The notes under the pieces are model-generated. The model was not told the origin of the DNA and did not search any database. It was given only the letters and a program-made list of their open reading frames with translations. From Alentia gelatinosa (taxonomy: Eukaryota; Annelida; Polychaeta; Phyllodocida; Polynoidae): DNA of 64,000 nucleotides. The translations under genes and the position numbers were made by a program. The stretch lies in the NCBI GenBank assembly GCA_950022655.1, contig OX465583.1, positions 17,039,318 to 17,103,317 of the forward strand, given 5' to 3'. Positions 37,535 to 64,000 of this stretch are shown piece by piece. Every line of letters starts with the position of its first letter. Position 1 is the first letter of the stretch.

Positions 37535-39860
37535 TTCTATGTGAATTTCTGGCCTCAACTGAGAGCTAAATTGTCCTTTTTAATTATATTAACTTATTTT
37601 CTCCTTAGATTTATACTGAACTCAAGAATGACCCGTGGGAAGTCAACAATTCTGGGATTCCCGGGAAATCTAGAAAACTGCTGGAGGGCCAGGGCTACTT
37701 AGAAGTATATGTAAATGATGCTCCCTTGTAAGGATATCACGTGATTCGAACTTGAAGGCCCAATTATACACATATTTAGCACTGCTACCTTCTGTCAGGG
37801 ATGTCAGCTGAGTTAAGAAACGAAAAACACGAGGAAATATTTTTTTCATATGAAATTTGCTGCCTCTGGGAAAATGTCAGTGTTGGCCATGGCATGGGAC
37901 TGAGCGTCTGTGGAAATTAGAGGTTAAATCATTATCATCTTTACTTTACCGAAGGAAAAAACTAACAAATGAAGATATGAAAAAGGACCCATGCAGAATT
38001 GTCTTCTCTTATTGGGTAGGAACAATAAGTAATAATACTTAATTTGACGTGTGAAAATTCCAATACAATGAAAAAAATATGTATAAAAAATTAGATTTTA
38101 AATGGAAAAAATGGAAAGCCGTCATCTCTTCAAGAATGCTTTTCCTAAACCAGCAGCACATCAAATGTGATGCTCCTATTTGTCTGTTCAAGAGTCTCAC
38201 CACATAACAAACGTACACAATCACACACCAGTGGTTTTCGGTTGATTTTATTAAAAGTATGCAGAGTTGCAAATATTGCGTCTCTCTGGGAGGCGCCTCG
38301 GTTTGTGTAGGAAGGACTAAAGTTTGGTTCTCTATTGAAACAGGGTCAACGGCCAACAACGCATAATTTAAAGTGTCCTACTCTGCAGACAAGTGACACT
38401 GGAGGATCTATGTAACAATGATTCGTACACAACTGCAGAAACCTCAATGCAATAATCACGACTATCCTAGCTCTCATGTGTAACAGAAGAAACCTTTTTC
38501 CCCCAATGAAACTGCTTTACTCTTGTACACGGAATATTCCTAGTAAAATATAATACCATCGCTTTGCGCTGTTTTTTCTTTTCTAAATTCCCCTCCCAAA
38601 TTTCGTGGTGTGGAGGTAAAAATGCCATAGAGACACTGACTCTGAAACCCTCCATTTGTTTTTTAATCAGGAGGTAAAGATAACCAGCATGAATAAAAAT
38701 AGCTCACAATATTGGTACAGAAATTTGACTGTGATATTTGACAAACCACGGTACCTAAGTTATCACGAGTATAACCCAGTTTATGAAACACTCTCCTGTA
38801 AAGCATGGCGAATGGTTTTCCTGCGATATAAAAAAGATAACAATACTGCTTTGATAAACTGGGTAAGACGGTCTACATTCATAACCCTGGTGGGAGATGC
38901 GTTCCTGGATTGTGAATAATATGAGAATTGATAATAGAATGAAAGCGGAGACTGGGAAAACTGCCCGATGAGTTCCTGTGATTTTTCCAGGCATGGGATT
39001 TGGAAGTGATAACCCCGAAAAGGTGTTTCCGGTAGTCTGTTTTTCAGCTATTCTAATTGAATTTCTGGCCTCAGCTGAGATCTGACATGGCCTTGTTAAC
39101 ACTCAACAGGGATGGAAGTCATGGTTAGAAAAACAAAATCAGAAATAAAATCTAGAGGGAAAAATGACGGATCAGTGTCAGGACTGGTAGTAAAATATGC
39201 TCAGAGCTGTTTGATGTGTCTTTACAGATCAGTTAGGGAGACCCACTTTCTGAGTTCTGGTCGGTGGCCTGGTACTGCAGGAATTTGGTCGGGGTTTGAC
39301 CAGGTGTGGCCGACTTGTAGATATTGCCGAATTGTTACCATTATAAAAGCAAATCATGAAATTTCAGATACCCGTTATTTATCAGAATGTTTACATCCCT
39401 GTCAGAAAACTAGGCTGTGCATTTGCTTAGAGCTACTGAAGATGCTGCTGAATGTTTGCAGCTCCAGGTAATTCTGGTGAAGGCGAGATACTGTTTTTGT
39501 TACAAAGCTTGCCTGGCAACAAGTCTGACATACTGCTCGTTTCGTCTATTGATTTAGAAAACAAATAAACTTGTCTACAGCATCCCCAGCATACACCACG
39601 GCTTCTAAACGGTTCAAAACCTTACAGACATGGGATTTAGAATTTACAAAAATTCAGAAAAAAAAGTGCCGGGGTTCGAGGAGGGGGGGGGGGGGGGGTG
39701 TTTATTTTTTAGCTATTCTATGTAAACTCTGGCCTCAGCCGACAGCTAAAAGATCCCTTTTTATCATGTTACATCTTCTCCTCAGATTTACACTGATCTC
39801 AAGAATGATCCTTGGGATGTAAACAAATCTGAAAATCCGGAGAAATCCCATGCCTGCTTC
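37535..39860. repeat. Dispersed repeat 'CTGGCCTCAGCTGAGAGCTA', several copies
   Basis: Copies at 37,540-37,690 and 39,705-39,860 share 'tctggcctca', 'agctaaa', 'ttctcctcagatttacactg', 'tctcaagaatgatccttggg' and 'aaatccgg'. Shorter relatives occur at 39,045, 53,045-53,150, 56,860-57,070 and 58,890-58,960. No ORF is conserved, so this is a non-coding element family. Confidence 0.6.
37797..38133. mobile_element. MITE of the 'GGATGTCAGTT' family
   Basis: It starts 'cagggatgtcagctgagtta' and ends 'ggaaagccgtcatctcttc'. The internal block 'ttggccatggcatgggactg' resembles the copies at 21,095 and 55,925. It is about 337 bp. Confidence 0.5.
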
Positions 39861-40229
39861 CATATATCTACATGGCGGTTTACCTTGAGAGCCTGATGGA
39901 ACATCTTGCATAGCTTTCAATCGCCCCGGCCCGTAAATCACCAGTCACACCTCAGACTATGTGAAAAGTCCTACACTATCCCATGGATATGTTAGCATCC
40001 AACAGCCGCACCCTGAGTGCTTATCACACCTCACAGATCCACAACGCTCTCCTTTAATTACTTCCGTATCCTTCAAGATGATGAATATTTCCCAGGTTAA
40101 CTTAAGACCGACAGTGGTCAAATGGCTAAATTACAGATTTTTATCCAATATATTCATGAAGTTTGCCCAATATAGACAGAACACTAAATGACCCTATTCT
40201 ACGTCATCACACAAACTTAGTTGTTATAT
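39861..40229. other. Spacer, no gene seen
   Basis: No supported feature. Confidence 0.4.
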
Positions 40230-40640
40230 GATTTGGGTGATTAACGTGAAATAACTGAGTGTTCACATTAACCAAGTCACCACATGGACTGACAAGGTCA
40301 TCACATAAACTGACAAGGCCATCACATGAACTGGGTGAGTCAACATGTAAAATGACTGTGTTCACATAAAGTGACACATTCATCACATGAACTGACTTAG
40401 TCATGATGTTTATCAAGTCATTACATGAACTGGGCAACTCAGACAGAGTCATCACTTTAACTGAATCACTCGTCACATGAACTAAGTCATCATGTGAACT
40501 GACCAAGTCATCACTTACACTGACCAAGTCACCACATGAACAGATCAAGTCACCACATGAACTGACAACTGAGTCATAATGTTAACCAAGTCACCACATG
40601 AACCGGGTTATTGCATGAACTGAGTGATCACGTGAACTGA
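40230..40640. repeat. Degenerate minisatellite with 'aagtcatcacatgaactgac' units
   Basis: About 20-bp words (aagtcaccacatgaactgac and variants) recur more than a dozen times with variable spacing. Non-coding. Confidence 0.8.
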
Positions 40641-42969
40641 CTGAGTGGATAATGCATTGCGTCTGTGTGTCACATTCAACAAAGCTCCAGAAAGGCGCAC
40701 ACAAACAAACTGCTAATGATAAAACGTCAAACAACCCAAGTTACTCATAATAAAAACCATCTTCTGTCGGGGGGACATAGGAGCCCCCTTCTAACCATCA
40801 CACTTCTCACCAGCGAGTCAGCGACCAATATGGAACAACCCTAAAACAAAACAAAATGTGGAAAAAAAACTGTTATATTTTGCCAGAGTAAAATTATATT
40901 ATGTGTCAAAACACCAGCTAATGTTATCCCAAAGGGATTAGCACTATGGAGGTTATAATTCTGTCACTGATGAAGTCAGCAACGCTCAACATTCATTTAA
41001 GGGAAAAAAAAGGGGAAAAAAAGGAGACAAATAATAATAATAAAAAAAAAATCTCCACACTAACCAAGTGGATGGTACCCCCCCCCCCCCCTCCCCCAAC
41101 AACATACCACATAAGACGAAAGCAGAGTTTTGTACTTCGACAGACAGTCAGGACTGAACAGTAGCAACTTGTCGCACGCAGTGCCCGTTCGACTCACTGC
41201 GCAGGCGTCGTGCCGCTACAAGGTGGGACAAGCATGGCCTGTAGTAGTCGCGTGGGCCACTTCCGGCACACAGGGCCACAATGGCCGACTTCTTCGTCTC
41301 CCTCACATCCTCCTTTATCACAGACATGTGTGCCTTCGAAGCGTTGGTCACATCGCATGCACCAAATACGTCTAGACACGAGAGGCGACATGCCCCACCC
41401 ACCGCTACCAATCCCCCCAACCTCATGACCTATCATCACCCACTCTCCAAACCAAATAAAAACCACCCGCCACCCTCCCCCAGAAACTACGTAAAAGTCA
41501 ACCTTGGGTAGCATTCAAGTTACAATCTCCGTCAGTTCGCGTCAGCGGATCGCATAAAGCTTCAGTTCAGCTTCAGTCACTGGTTAATTTGGCTTTCCTA
41601 ACGGCACACTCATTCTCAGCCTTGAAACCGGTTTTCACGACTTGAAATCTCCATTTGTGACCCGTCTGCCTGCCGTGCAGTCCTAACCCGTACTCTGACG
41701 AGCGTCCCGGGGTGTCGCACATCTATCAAGAAGTAAACATCCGTTTGTCTTCGCCAATGGCAACGTTGCACGTACTAGTGAAAGTCACAGCCAGACATGT
41801 ACTCTTCGCTGTATGTAAGGGCAGGCTGCCTGCACCCAGGGCGGTCCTGCGAGGACACCGCCACTCTGCTTGGAGCTTCGACCTGCCATCGGCCGCCTCT
41901 TTCTCTCCTCCAGCCTCCACCTCCTGTGTCAGGTTGCACGCCAGCATGCCGTGCTGCCATCGGACCCAGTCGATCACTCTGGGGTGACCTGCCAGCTGCT
42001 CCGGTGAGCATTCCACTTCGGGGAAGGATCAGAAACACTTCATTTGCGAGGGGCTACTTTGAGGCCAATGACCCAACTCAGACAATATCTTCTCTTCTGT
42101 TACGCAAACCCAGTACTCAGTACACCTAAATGCCCTGCTCGTGCTGTAGGTCTGTTGTTGAGTATACTTATTTTTCACTGTTGCACAGGATGAACATTGG
42201 CTGCGGTACGTGGACTGGACACCAAAGGCTACGTGCTTTCTCTGTACCCAACAGGCTGGCTATGTAAGTGCCTGCTGTGGAAGAATTCCTGAGCCTGAGG
42301 GTATGAACATTTAGAAAGAGAGAACAAGCATGTAGCCTGGGAGTCCAGTGGACGTACAGCTCAGGTTCGTTGTCTGTTCGTAGATGGGTAACTCCCTGAC
42401 GTCTCTCTTGGCTTGCTCTCCTGGAACGAGCTCTGTTCTCCCATGTCACCCATTGTGAAAAACAGCACTGGGCTGGCCTGAGGAACCTTTGTGTTGTATA
42501 AGATGGCCTTTGTGACTTGTCAGGGGAACGTTACTTGTCCCCTGTAAACAAGAGCAACAACTGTGTTCACCGCATGCCTTTGACAATCTGACTGCCTCCG
42601 AGGGTTCTGGTAATTGTATGCGAGAAGGGACTCGGTAGATCCGATTTGTGTAATTCACAATTTGTCCCTGTCATACATGTGTTATGCCTGCTCGCTGCGG
42701 AGCGTCAGACCGTCCTGCGGTATGCCCCTTTTTGTCGAGTTCTCACTCGTAACACGCTCCTGTGTCCTGTCCTCAGTTCTCTTCCCTGTGGGTTGGGTCG
42801 GTGTGGCAGACGCAGCGTTTGTTGTTGCTAGCCTGCATTCCCTTCCATTGCTCTTTGGCGTTGCGTGTCGATAGCTGGTTGCCTTGCGTTGGTCGTCAGC
42901 TGCCCTTTCTTGCATGTGGCGAGGTGAGCACACTGGCTACGTCATCGATACAGCTCCTTTTCCTGCCCA
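40641..42969 (-). other. UPF1 3' UTR/downstream region, no other gene recognised
   Basis: This lies downstream of the UPF1 stop. Part of it (41,190-42,960) is less AT-rich than the surroundings and has several open frames of 60-110 codons on both strands, but none has a recognisable domain or consistent splice context. A C run lies at about 41,080-41,091. The poly(A) site of UPF1 was not identified. Confidence 0.4.
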
Positions 42970-58500
<15,531 letters not shown>

Positions 58501-61087
58501 GGAGACAATGATAGACTGCGACAGGTGGTAAATGATGTGACTGGGCGAGAGAAGACACTGGTGCAAGTGAGACAATGATAGCACGTAGGTAACAGGTGCA
58601 GTCAACATAAATGGATGCCTGAAAAACAATACATGGGTCATGCAGGCCCTCCTGGGGAAAAAAGATGAAGCTCCTCCACAGAATAACAAAGGTTTTTCCA
58701 TGAATGAACAAATGCCTATTTGTGCAGCAATATCCTTGACAGAATAATATCACCTCTTATATTGACAGAATTCAGATGTCAGTAATATTTGACAGCCATT
58801 GGGAGGGTAATAAAATCGGGTGGTGAATTGTGGACATCGAGAAAATGTCACTCAGTGTCGCCAATCTGACGCCGGAAGCTCTTGCACTTTCAGCTATTCT
58901 AGTGGAATTGTTTAGCTGAGAGCTAAAATCGTCTTTTTTGTTTTGTCAACTAACTGCAGGATTCCAACAGAATTCTTGATAGAAAATTTCATGACTTTTC
59001 CAGGTCACAAGGTGGCAGTAAAGGCCATTGTAGCCATTTGACACTAAGGCTCTATTCGCCATAAGAATCATATCTTTACGAATAGCCAGCCTAGCCATAC
59101 CACAACACTAGCTTTAATATCTAATTTCTTTATGAGGCATTAATTTGGCTTCTCTTTCTCATTTTCAAATCCCCCTATTTTGGCAGTGTCTGGGCCGTGA
59201 ACTCTCTTGGTAGTCCTTCACTACACCATGCTCCCTCTGTCAGGGTCTAGGACCAGGCAGTCACACACATCACACACATCACATTATAATGCTGGAGTGA
59301 GTCGTGAACGTCTTGGGAGTTGACATGCTGACATCATTTCGGTCTGCAGTTGTCCAAAAACCTCTACAGCTCTAAGGTGGTAAGTAGTGGAGTGTAAGAT
59401 TGGTTTCCCGCTATCAGGTCCGCCAGGGCTGCCAGCAGGTGGCTTGTCAGTGTATGTTTACTGTACAGATGAGGACGATGCAAGATACTTATATAGAACG
59501 TCCTGACCATGCTGTACAATTCACAGAACAAGATGGTAATTTAAGGTTTGTACGGACCGAGGCATTTATGTCGAGTTACGTACAAACGGTTAATTATCAT
59601 CTAGTTCTGTGACTTGTACAAGCATGGTTGGACGTTATATATTTACTATATACCCGAAATTTTTTTTAAAAATCAATTTCGTTTGGCGTAACAACCAATT
59701 TTTTAATAAACGTGTATGGCAAGGTGGTCCATATTTTAGTGTATGGACCAGCGGTCCGTACAGTATTTTTTCGTTATATGCCGAAACGGTACGTATTTAC
59801 AGTATATACGGCATGGGTATATAGTAAAACAGTGTATGGTACATGGTCTAGTACACAATTTATACTGCATGGTGAGCACCGGTACATAATTATCAAATAT
59901 ACTGCACAATTATACAATAAAACATTTATAATGCATGCCCCAGAATCTGAAGTAACTCACAGAAGTGTGTTCTGTTCACTGGTTGAACTTGGCTGCATTA
60001 CTATGCCATGTGCTCTCAAAGATGGTGGAACCCCCCCCCCCCCCCCCCCATATCATGAAAATTGGCAAAAGTACACGAATATCATGCCAAATATAAATTT
60101 TACCAAAATAATGATACTTCCTAGGATGTAAGCAACTATCAGTGCCACTTATGGAGGTGATGAATGTTACTCACTGCAAATCAATATTGAGTAAACATTT
60201 GTTTTAGTATGCCCATTTCACCCCAAATCCTCACCACTTTTAACAAATACTTGAATATCCCTGTAAATATAGAATGTGCCTAGAAAATTTCACTTCCTGG
60301 CAAGAACTGTATTTTTTTATTCACTTGCGAATGAGACACATTATATTATGATTGCACCAGTTTTGGGCGTAGAAATATGAAGTTTTTAGAAATGGACCTG
60401 TGGCTCGAAAAGTTCCCCCAAACTGAAAATCTCCATATAGATTTCCAGTGCCTTTTTTAATATCAATGTAGTGCCGAACCTATGCATGGAGAGTGAAATG
60501 TCGTTCTGCGCATTACATACACTATTTGCTGTGTTATATATCTTCAATGCGCCCATGTACTAACCACTTCAGAACACCTTAAGACACCAACACAAGATGC
60601 ACGCTGCAAATTTACACAGTCTAGATCCAGTAAGTAAACACCCATTATCCAACCACTACACCTGGAGCAGCCTTTACTCATGCGTGTGTGTGGTTAGTCG
60701 ATCTTTTAGAGTTATACATGAATCTGCGTATTGAGGTTATAGATGTTTAGTAGGTCTTTTAGTGTTCTACATTTAGGTGCTTATTTGGGTTTGGTGTTCA
60801 GTTATACATGTGGGTGCGTGTTTAGGTTAGAGGTGTTTAGATGGTCTTATAGTGTTATGCATCTAGGTGCGTGTTTAGGTTTGAGGTGTTCATTTTTACA
60901 CGTGGGTGAGTATTTAGATTGGAGGTGTTTAGTTTGTCTTTTTGCATTATACATCTAGGTGCGTATTTAGGTTATTGCTGTCAATGGTGTCTCAGCACTC
61001 AGTACTGAGACGGTTTTTTTTAATCCTCCTTCTTCATGATACACACTCTGCTCAATATATCAATGCTCACTACTCTGCGATCTTTAA
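58501..61087 (-). other. UPF1 5' intron, repeats, no exon found
   Basis: A minisatellite of about 55 bp fills 60,715-60,980 ('ggtgcgtgtttaggttagag', 'gtgtttagatggtcttatag'). A C run of about 20 bases is at 60,030-60,049. I searched for the exon encoding the first zinc ligands of UPF1 (a YCGIHDPACVV-like frame) and did not find it. Confidence 0.5.
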
Positions 61088-61450
61088 CCCTTTAAGGACA
61101 CATGATGCCTGGAGGCATCACCACACTAAAGACGCATGATGCCTGGAGGCATTACCGCACTAAAGACGCATGATGCCTTGAGGCATCACTGTCCCAATAC
61201 TAACAAAAATGTTTTAACAATGAAATAATAGAGCAATATTCATGAAATCTTCAGAATATATAGATATAACATCATATTTAGTAATTCTATTAAAAAGAAA
61301 TAAAATATTTGTGATTATGTATCATATTTCATGATTACAACCTTTGATATCAGTTTTAACCATAATGTGGCCGTCCTCTAGCCAGACAGACTGCCACCAG
61401 CACCCGTCCTTATGGGACTAGCTGGGCCCCAGGCAGCCGTCCTTAAAGGG
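61088..61450. mobile_element. piggyBac-like MITE with TTAA duplication
   Basis: TTAA at 61,084-61,087 and 61,451-61,454 flank inverted ends CCCTTTAAGGACA and (reverse) CCCTTTAAGGACG. TTAA targets and CCC-starting ends are typical of piggyBac. The left part holds three units of about 39 bp with the palindrome GATGCCTGGAGGCATC. At 363 bp it is non-autonomous. Confidence 0.85.
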
Positions 61451-61454
61451 TTAA

Positions 61455-64000
61455 GTGATAAATACTGGACTAGCTCCCTACTCAGAGGTCTATAAATAAT
61501 AACTACTGGACTTATTCAATAAGTGATTAATATGGGGGTTGTTCATTACTCAGTTCCACAGCGGTAGATAGTGCAGTGCGAATGAACACGTTCACTTTTC
61601 CCTCACCATTAAGACACGCCTACAACCAAACCAATCAGGAATTAGTTTTCTTCCTGGTTCATTTTAAAACGTACACAAGGGATAATATTTAAAGAAGCGC
61701 ATTATTGTTCCCAGGGTAAAAAAAAAAAAGACAACGTGACTGACAAAGAGGGGAAAGAGGATTAAAAACCTGATTGTGTGTCAATATCCTATTAAGGCTG
61801 GTCGGGGAATAGTGGGGGGCCCTGCAAGCCTCGCCCACTCAGCACACAACATCAGGTAATGGGGAATGCGTTCATTAGTAGAAGGCACTGATGTGTTTAA
61901 TACCAAAGTTTGACACTGCACTGAATTTGCCGAACGCCCTGGTTTATTTTGAAACGTTAACTTCAACAAGGAATGATCATAGACACCAGGACCTTGACTG
62001 AAGTATGAAATATGATCATGTTGGTAATGTCAGTGGGTATGGTATGAATCAGGCATGAAAGTAGGGACTGAGGAAAAAATCGGAAATTTAAAACGCTTAT
62101 ACAAAATGAATAATCTAATATCTATAACATTATTTTGGAATAGAACGGCTATAAATCGATACATATATATTCTAATACTGCCAGTGTTGCCGATGTACAT
62201 GAAATGTCGGAATTCCGTCAATTGTCTGAAAACTTGCCTCCCTGATGAAAATAACAACGACAAGCTAAGCAATCTTGCTAAGCTTCGTTTGAGTTCTACT
62301 GAAACTGTGACTTGCAACTTATAACCTGTGAATGACAGAATTACTCTGATAAGTTTAGAATGACAAGGTACGCTTCCATAAGCCGACAACAATGCAGGCG
62401 ACTTGGACAACGCATGTATACATGGAAGTATCCTACAAATTTAATGAGGACTTTCAAAGGTTTTCCCAAAATAACATGAGGTGAGGGATGCTCGTTGACT
62501 AAGGTGGATTCATGTCACTTTATGGTAAATCCCACAAGGGATCTCAACCATGTAACTGTATCACGTTACCTATAATTCCTGTATCTAAGGTAACCGAACA
62601 AGGTATTAAAAGAAGCTGTTCCAGGAAAATTGGGAACACAAGACAACACTTGGGTATTCTTTGGTTAGCATCTTCAACACTAACATCTTTATAGTAAATA
62701 ATCACCTTCACACCATATATTCGTTCACACAGTGATGGTCAACGCGTCAAATCACATTTCTAAGAGTTTGGGAAAATGACAATGCCTAATATCTAGTTAC
62801 CCGAGGTACTTACGAAGTACTGAAGGGGAATTGATGTTTTAGTGTGCCTCGGTACTACTTCGAGTACCTAGGGGTTATAAGGGTGAGACCACACTTCCGA
62901 GAACAAAAAAAAACAAAAGAAAGGCCATGCTAAGCTAATCGTTCTTTTTCAGTATCCCTCACCTATTAGATTCTTTCACTCCGAGTAAAACCCACAAAAA
63001 CACAAACCATCCTACGTTCAGCAAGGAAGAATCTATCTCAGCATCAGTTTTTACCCACTATATAAAACGTTAGAATTCTGTCGGACCCGCTTGGAGTTGC
63101 CCCCCACAAAGAGACGGACATAACCAGAACTATGTATGAAGCATGAGGTCCCCCGAGAGTGAGAATGTCGTAGAGAAAAACTCGAACCAGCTCATCATGT
63201 TTGAACTTCTCTACTCATATGTGATTATTCTCCTATCATATATTTCTAGCCATGTCGAAAACAAAATTTAATTCTGTGGTTTTCTGATTTCCTTAAAACT
63301 TGAGAAAAGCCTCTGAGACTAGACCTGTGTCATGGCAAATAATAACCGGTTCAGAAGTAATAATAATAGCCCTTTCAGAACGTCGTTATCGATCACTTTT
63401 TCATTCACCTTAATTGTCTAACAATTACCGTAAGTCGTATATATCTTGGACATTGCATAAAAAACATGCATGATTACCTAATGGTTAGTTATTACTAAAA
63501 ACTAGATTTTTGTCGGCTCAGCATTGCCTTTCTGCCCCACATTATGATAAACATAGACTTTTCCCTTTCCTTCAGTCACCATGGAGTAAAAGTCGGGTGT
63601 TCAATTGATGACACAGGTATTTTTCACTTTCAATTATCTTTAAAAAAAAAAAAAATCCTGGACTGTGTTATGCGGGTCCTGGCGCCGAAGGCACTAGCAA
63701 TCTTACCAAGACCATACAGGGTCTGTGTTACATGGTTTACATATCATACATCAACGGAAGGCTACACCGCACTCACATTAAATCTTTATGATGCACCATA
63801 ACTTAAAGCTACCAGACTGCAACTTGTCTTCTCCCACCTCCCCACCACAGGTTCTGGCCGTCTTATTAAATCACACACCTCGCTGACATCACGATGTATT
63901 ACAACACAAATTCACTGACGCCACTCTTTAATGACGTTACCATCAGGAGGAGCGATGCTGGTCTGACATATTGTAACAGCTCAAAGAGGGTGCGGCAAAC
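61455..64000. other. Right edge: no gene seen
   Basis: This is AT-rich sequence, probably still UPF1 intron. Open frames of 60-130 codons show no recognisable domain or splice context. Confidence 0.45.

Overview
The window is nuclear DNA of an invertebrate animal. Genes are split by many small introns, with GT-AG (and one GC-AG) splice sites, and every class of animal transposon is present: LINE, tRNA-derived SINE, pogo-like, piggyBac-like, MITE and foldback elements. The host proteins look bilaterian, and the repeat style (A-rich LINE and SINE tails, 'taacgtcc' ends, TGACGTCA-rich promoters) suggests a marine spiralian or invertebrate deuterostome. The sequence alone does not settle the species. 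All exon calls below come from reading frames, splice consensus and phase arithmetic done by eye.

Layout. Positions 1-10,100 are transposon territory. A MITE (1589-1803) is followed by a three-level nest: an outer foldback-family element holds a pogo-like element, which holds a LINE with an intact 949-codon endonuclease/reverse transcriptase. Next come two inverted copies of a MITE whose interior carries CpG-containing words at an exact 10-bp spacing. Positions 10,168-11,770 are a 44-bp minisatellite. Positions 11,802-22,944 (minus) hold zinc-finger gene A: one N-terminal exon and three separate C2H2 exons, each with a phase-0 acceptor and its own stop codon. This looks like a lola/mod(mdg4)-style set of alternative last exons. 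A CpG-rich segment near 26.45-26.96 kb is a likely shared promoter, because the paralogous zinc-finger gene B (29,718-33,917, plus) runs away from it on the other side. Genes A and B share an N-terminal domain of about 55 residues that I cannot name, plus a second short motif. Gene B's intron carries a tandem array split by retroelement debris. Positions 34-43 kb are gene B's 3' UTR followed by repeats.

Positions 42,970-57,925 (minus) are 18 coding exons of UPF1, the nonsense-mediated-decay RNA helicase. They give 980 residues from inside the CH domain to the SQ-rich C terminus, with all phases consistent. The N-terminal exons lie beyond the right edge of the window or in its last 6 kb, where I could not find them. 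Several UPF1 introns contain tandem copies of the neighbouring exon edge and splice site.

The most notable signals are: the alternative zinc-finger cassette locus and its divergent paralogue; the foldback element family with a conserved 'cgaggc..gccgag' loop but different arms; the 10-bp phased CpG MITE; and repeated duplication of splice-site-bearing exon edges inside UPF1 introns.
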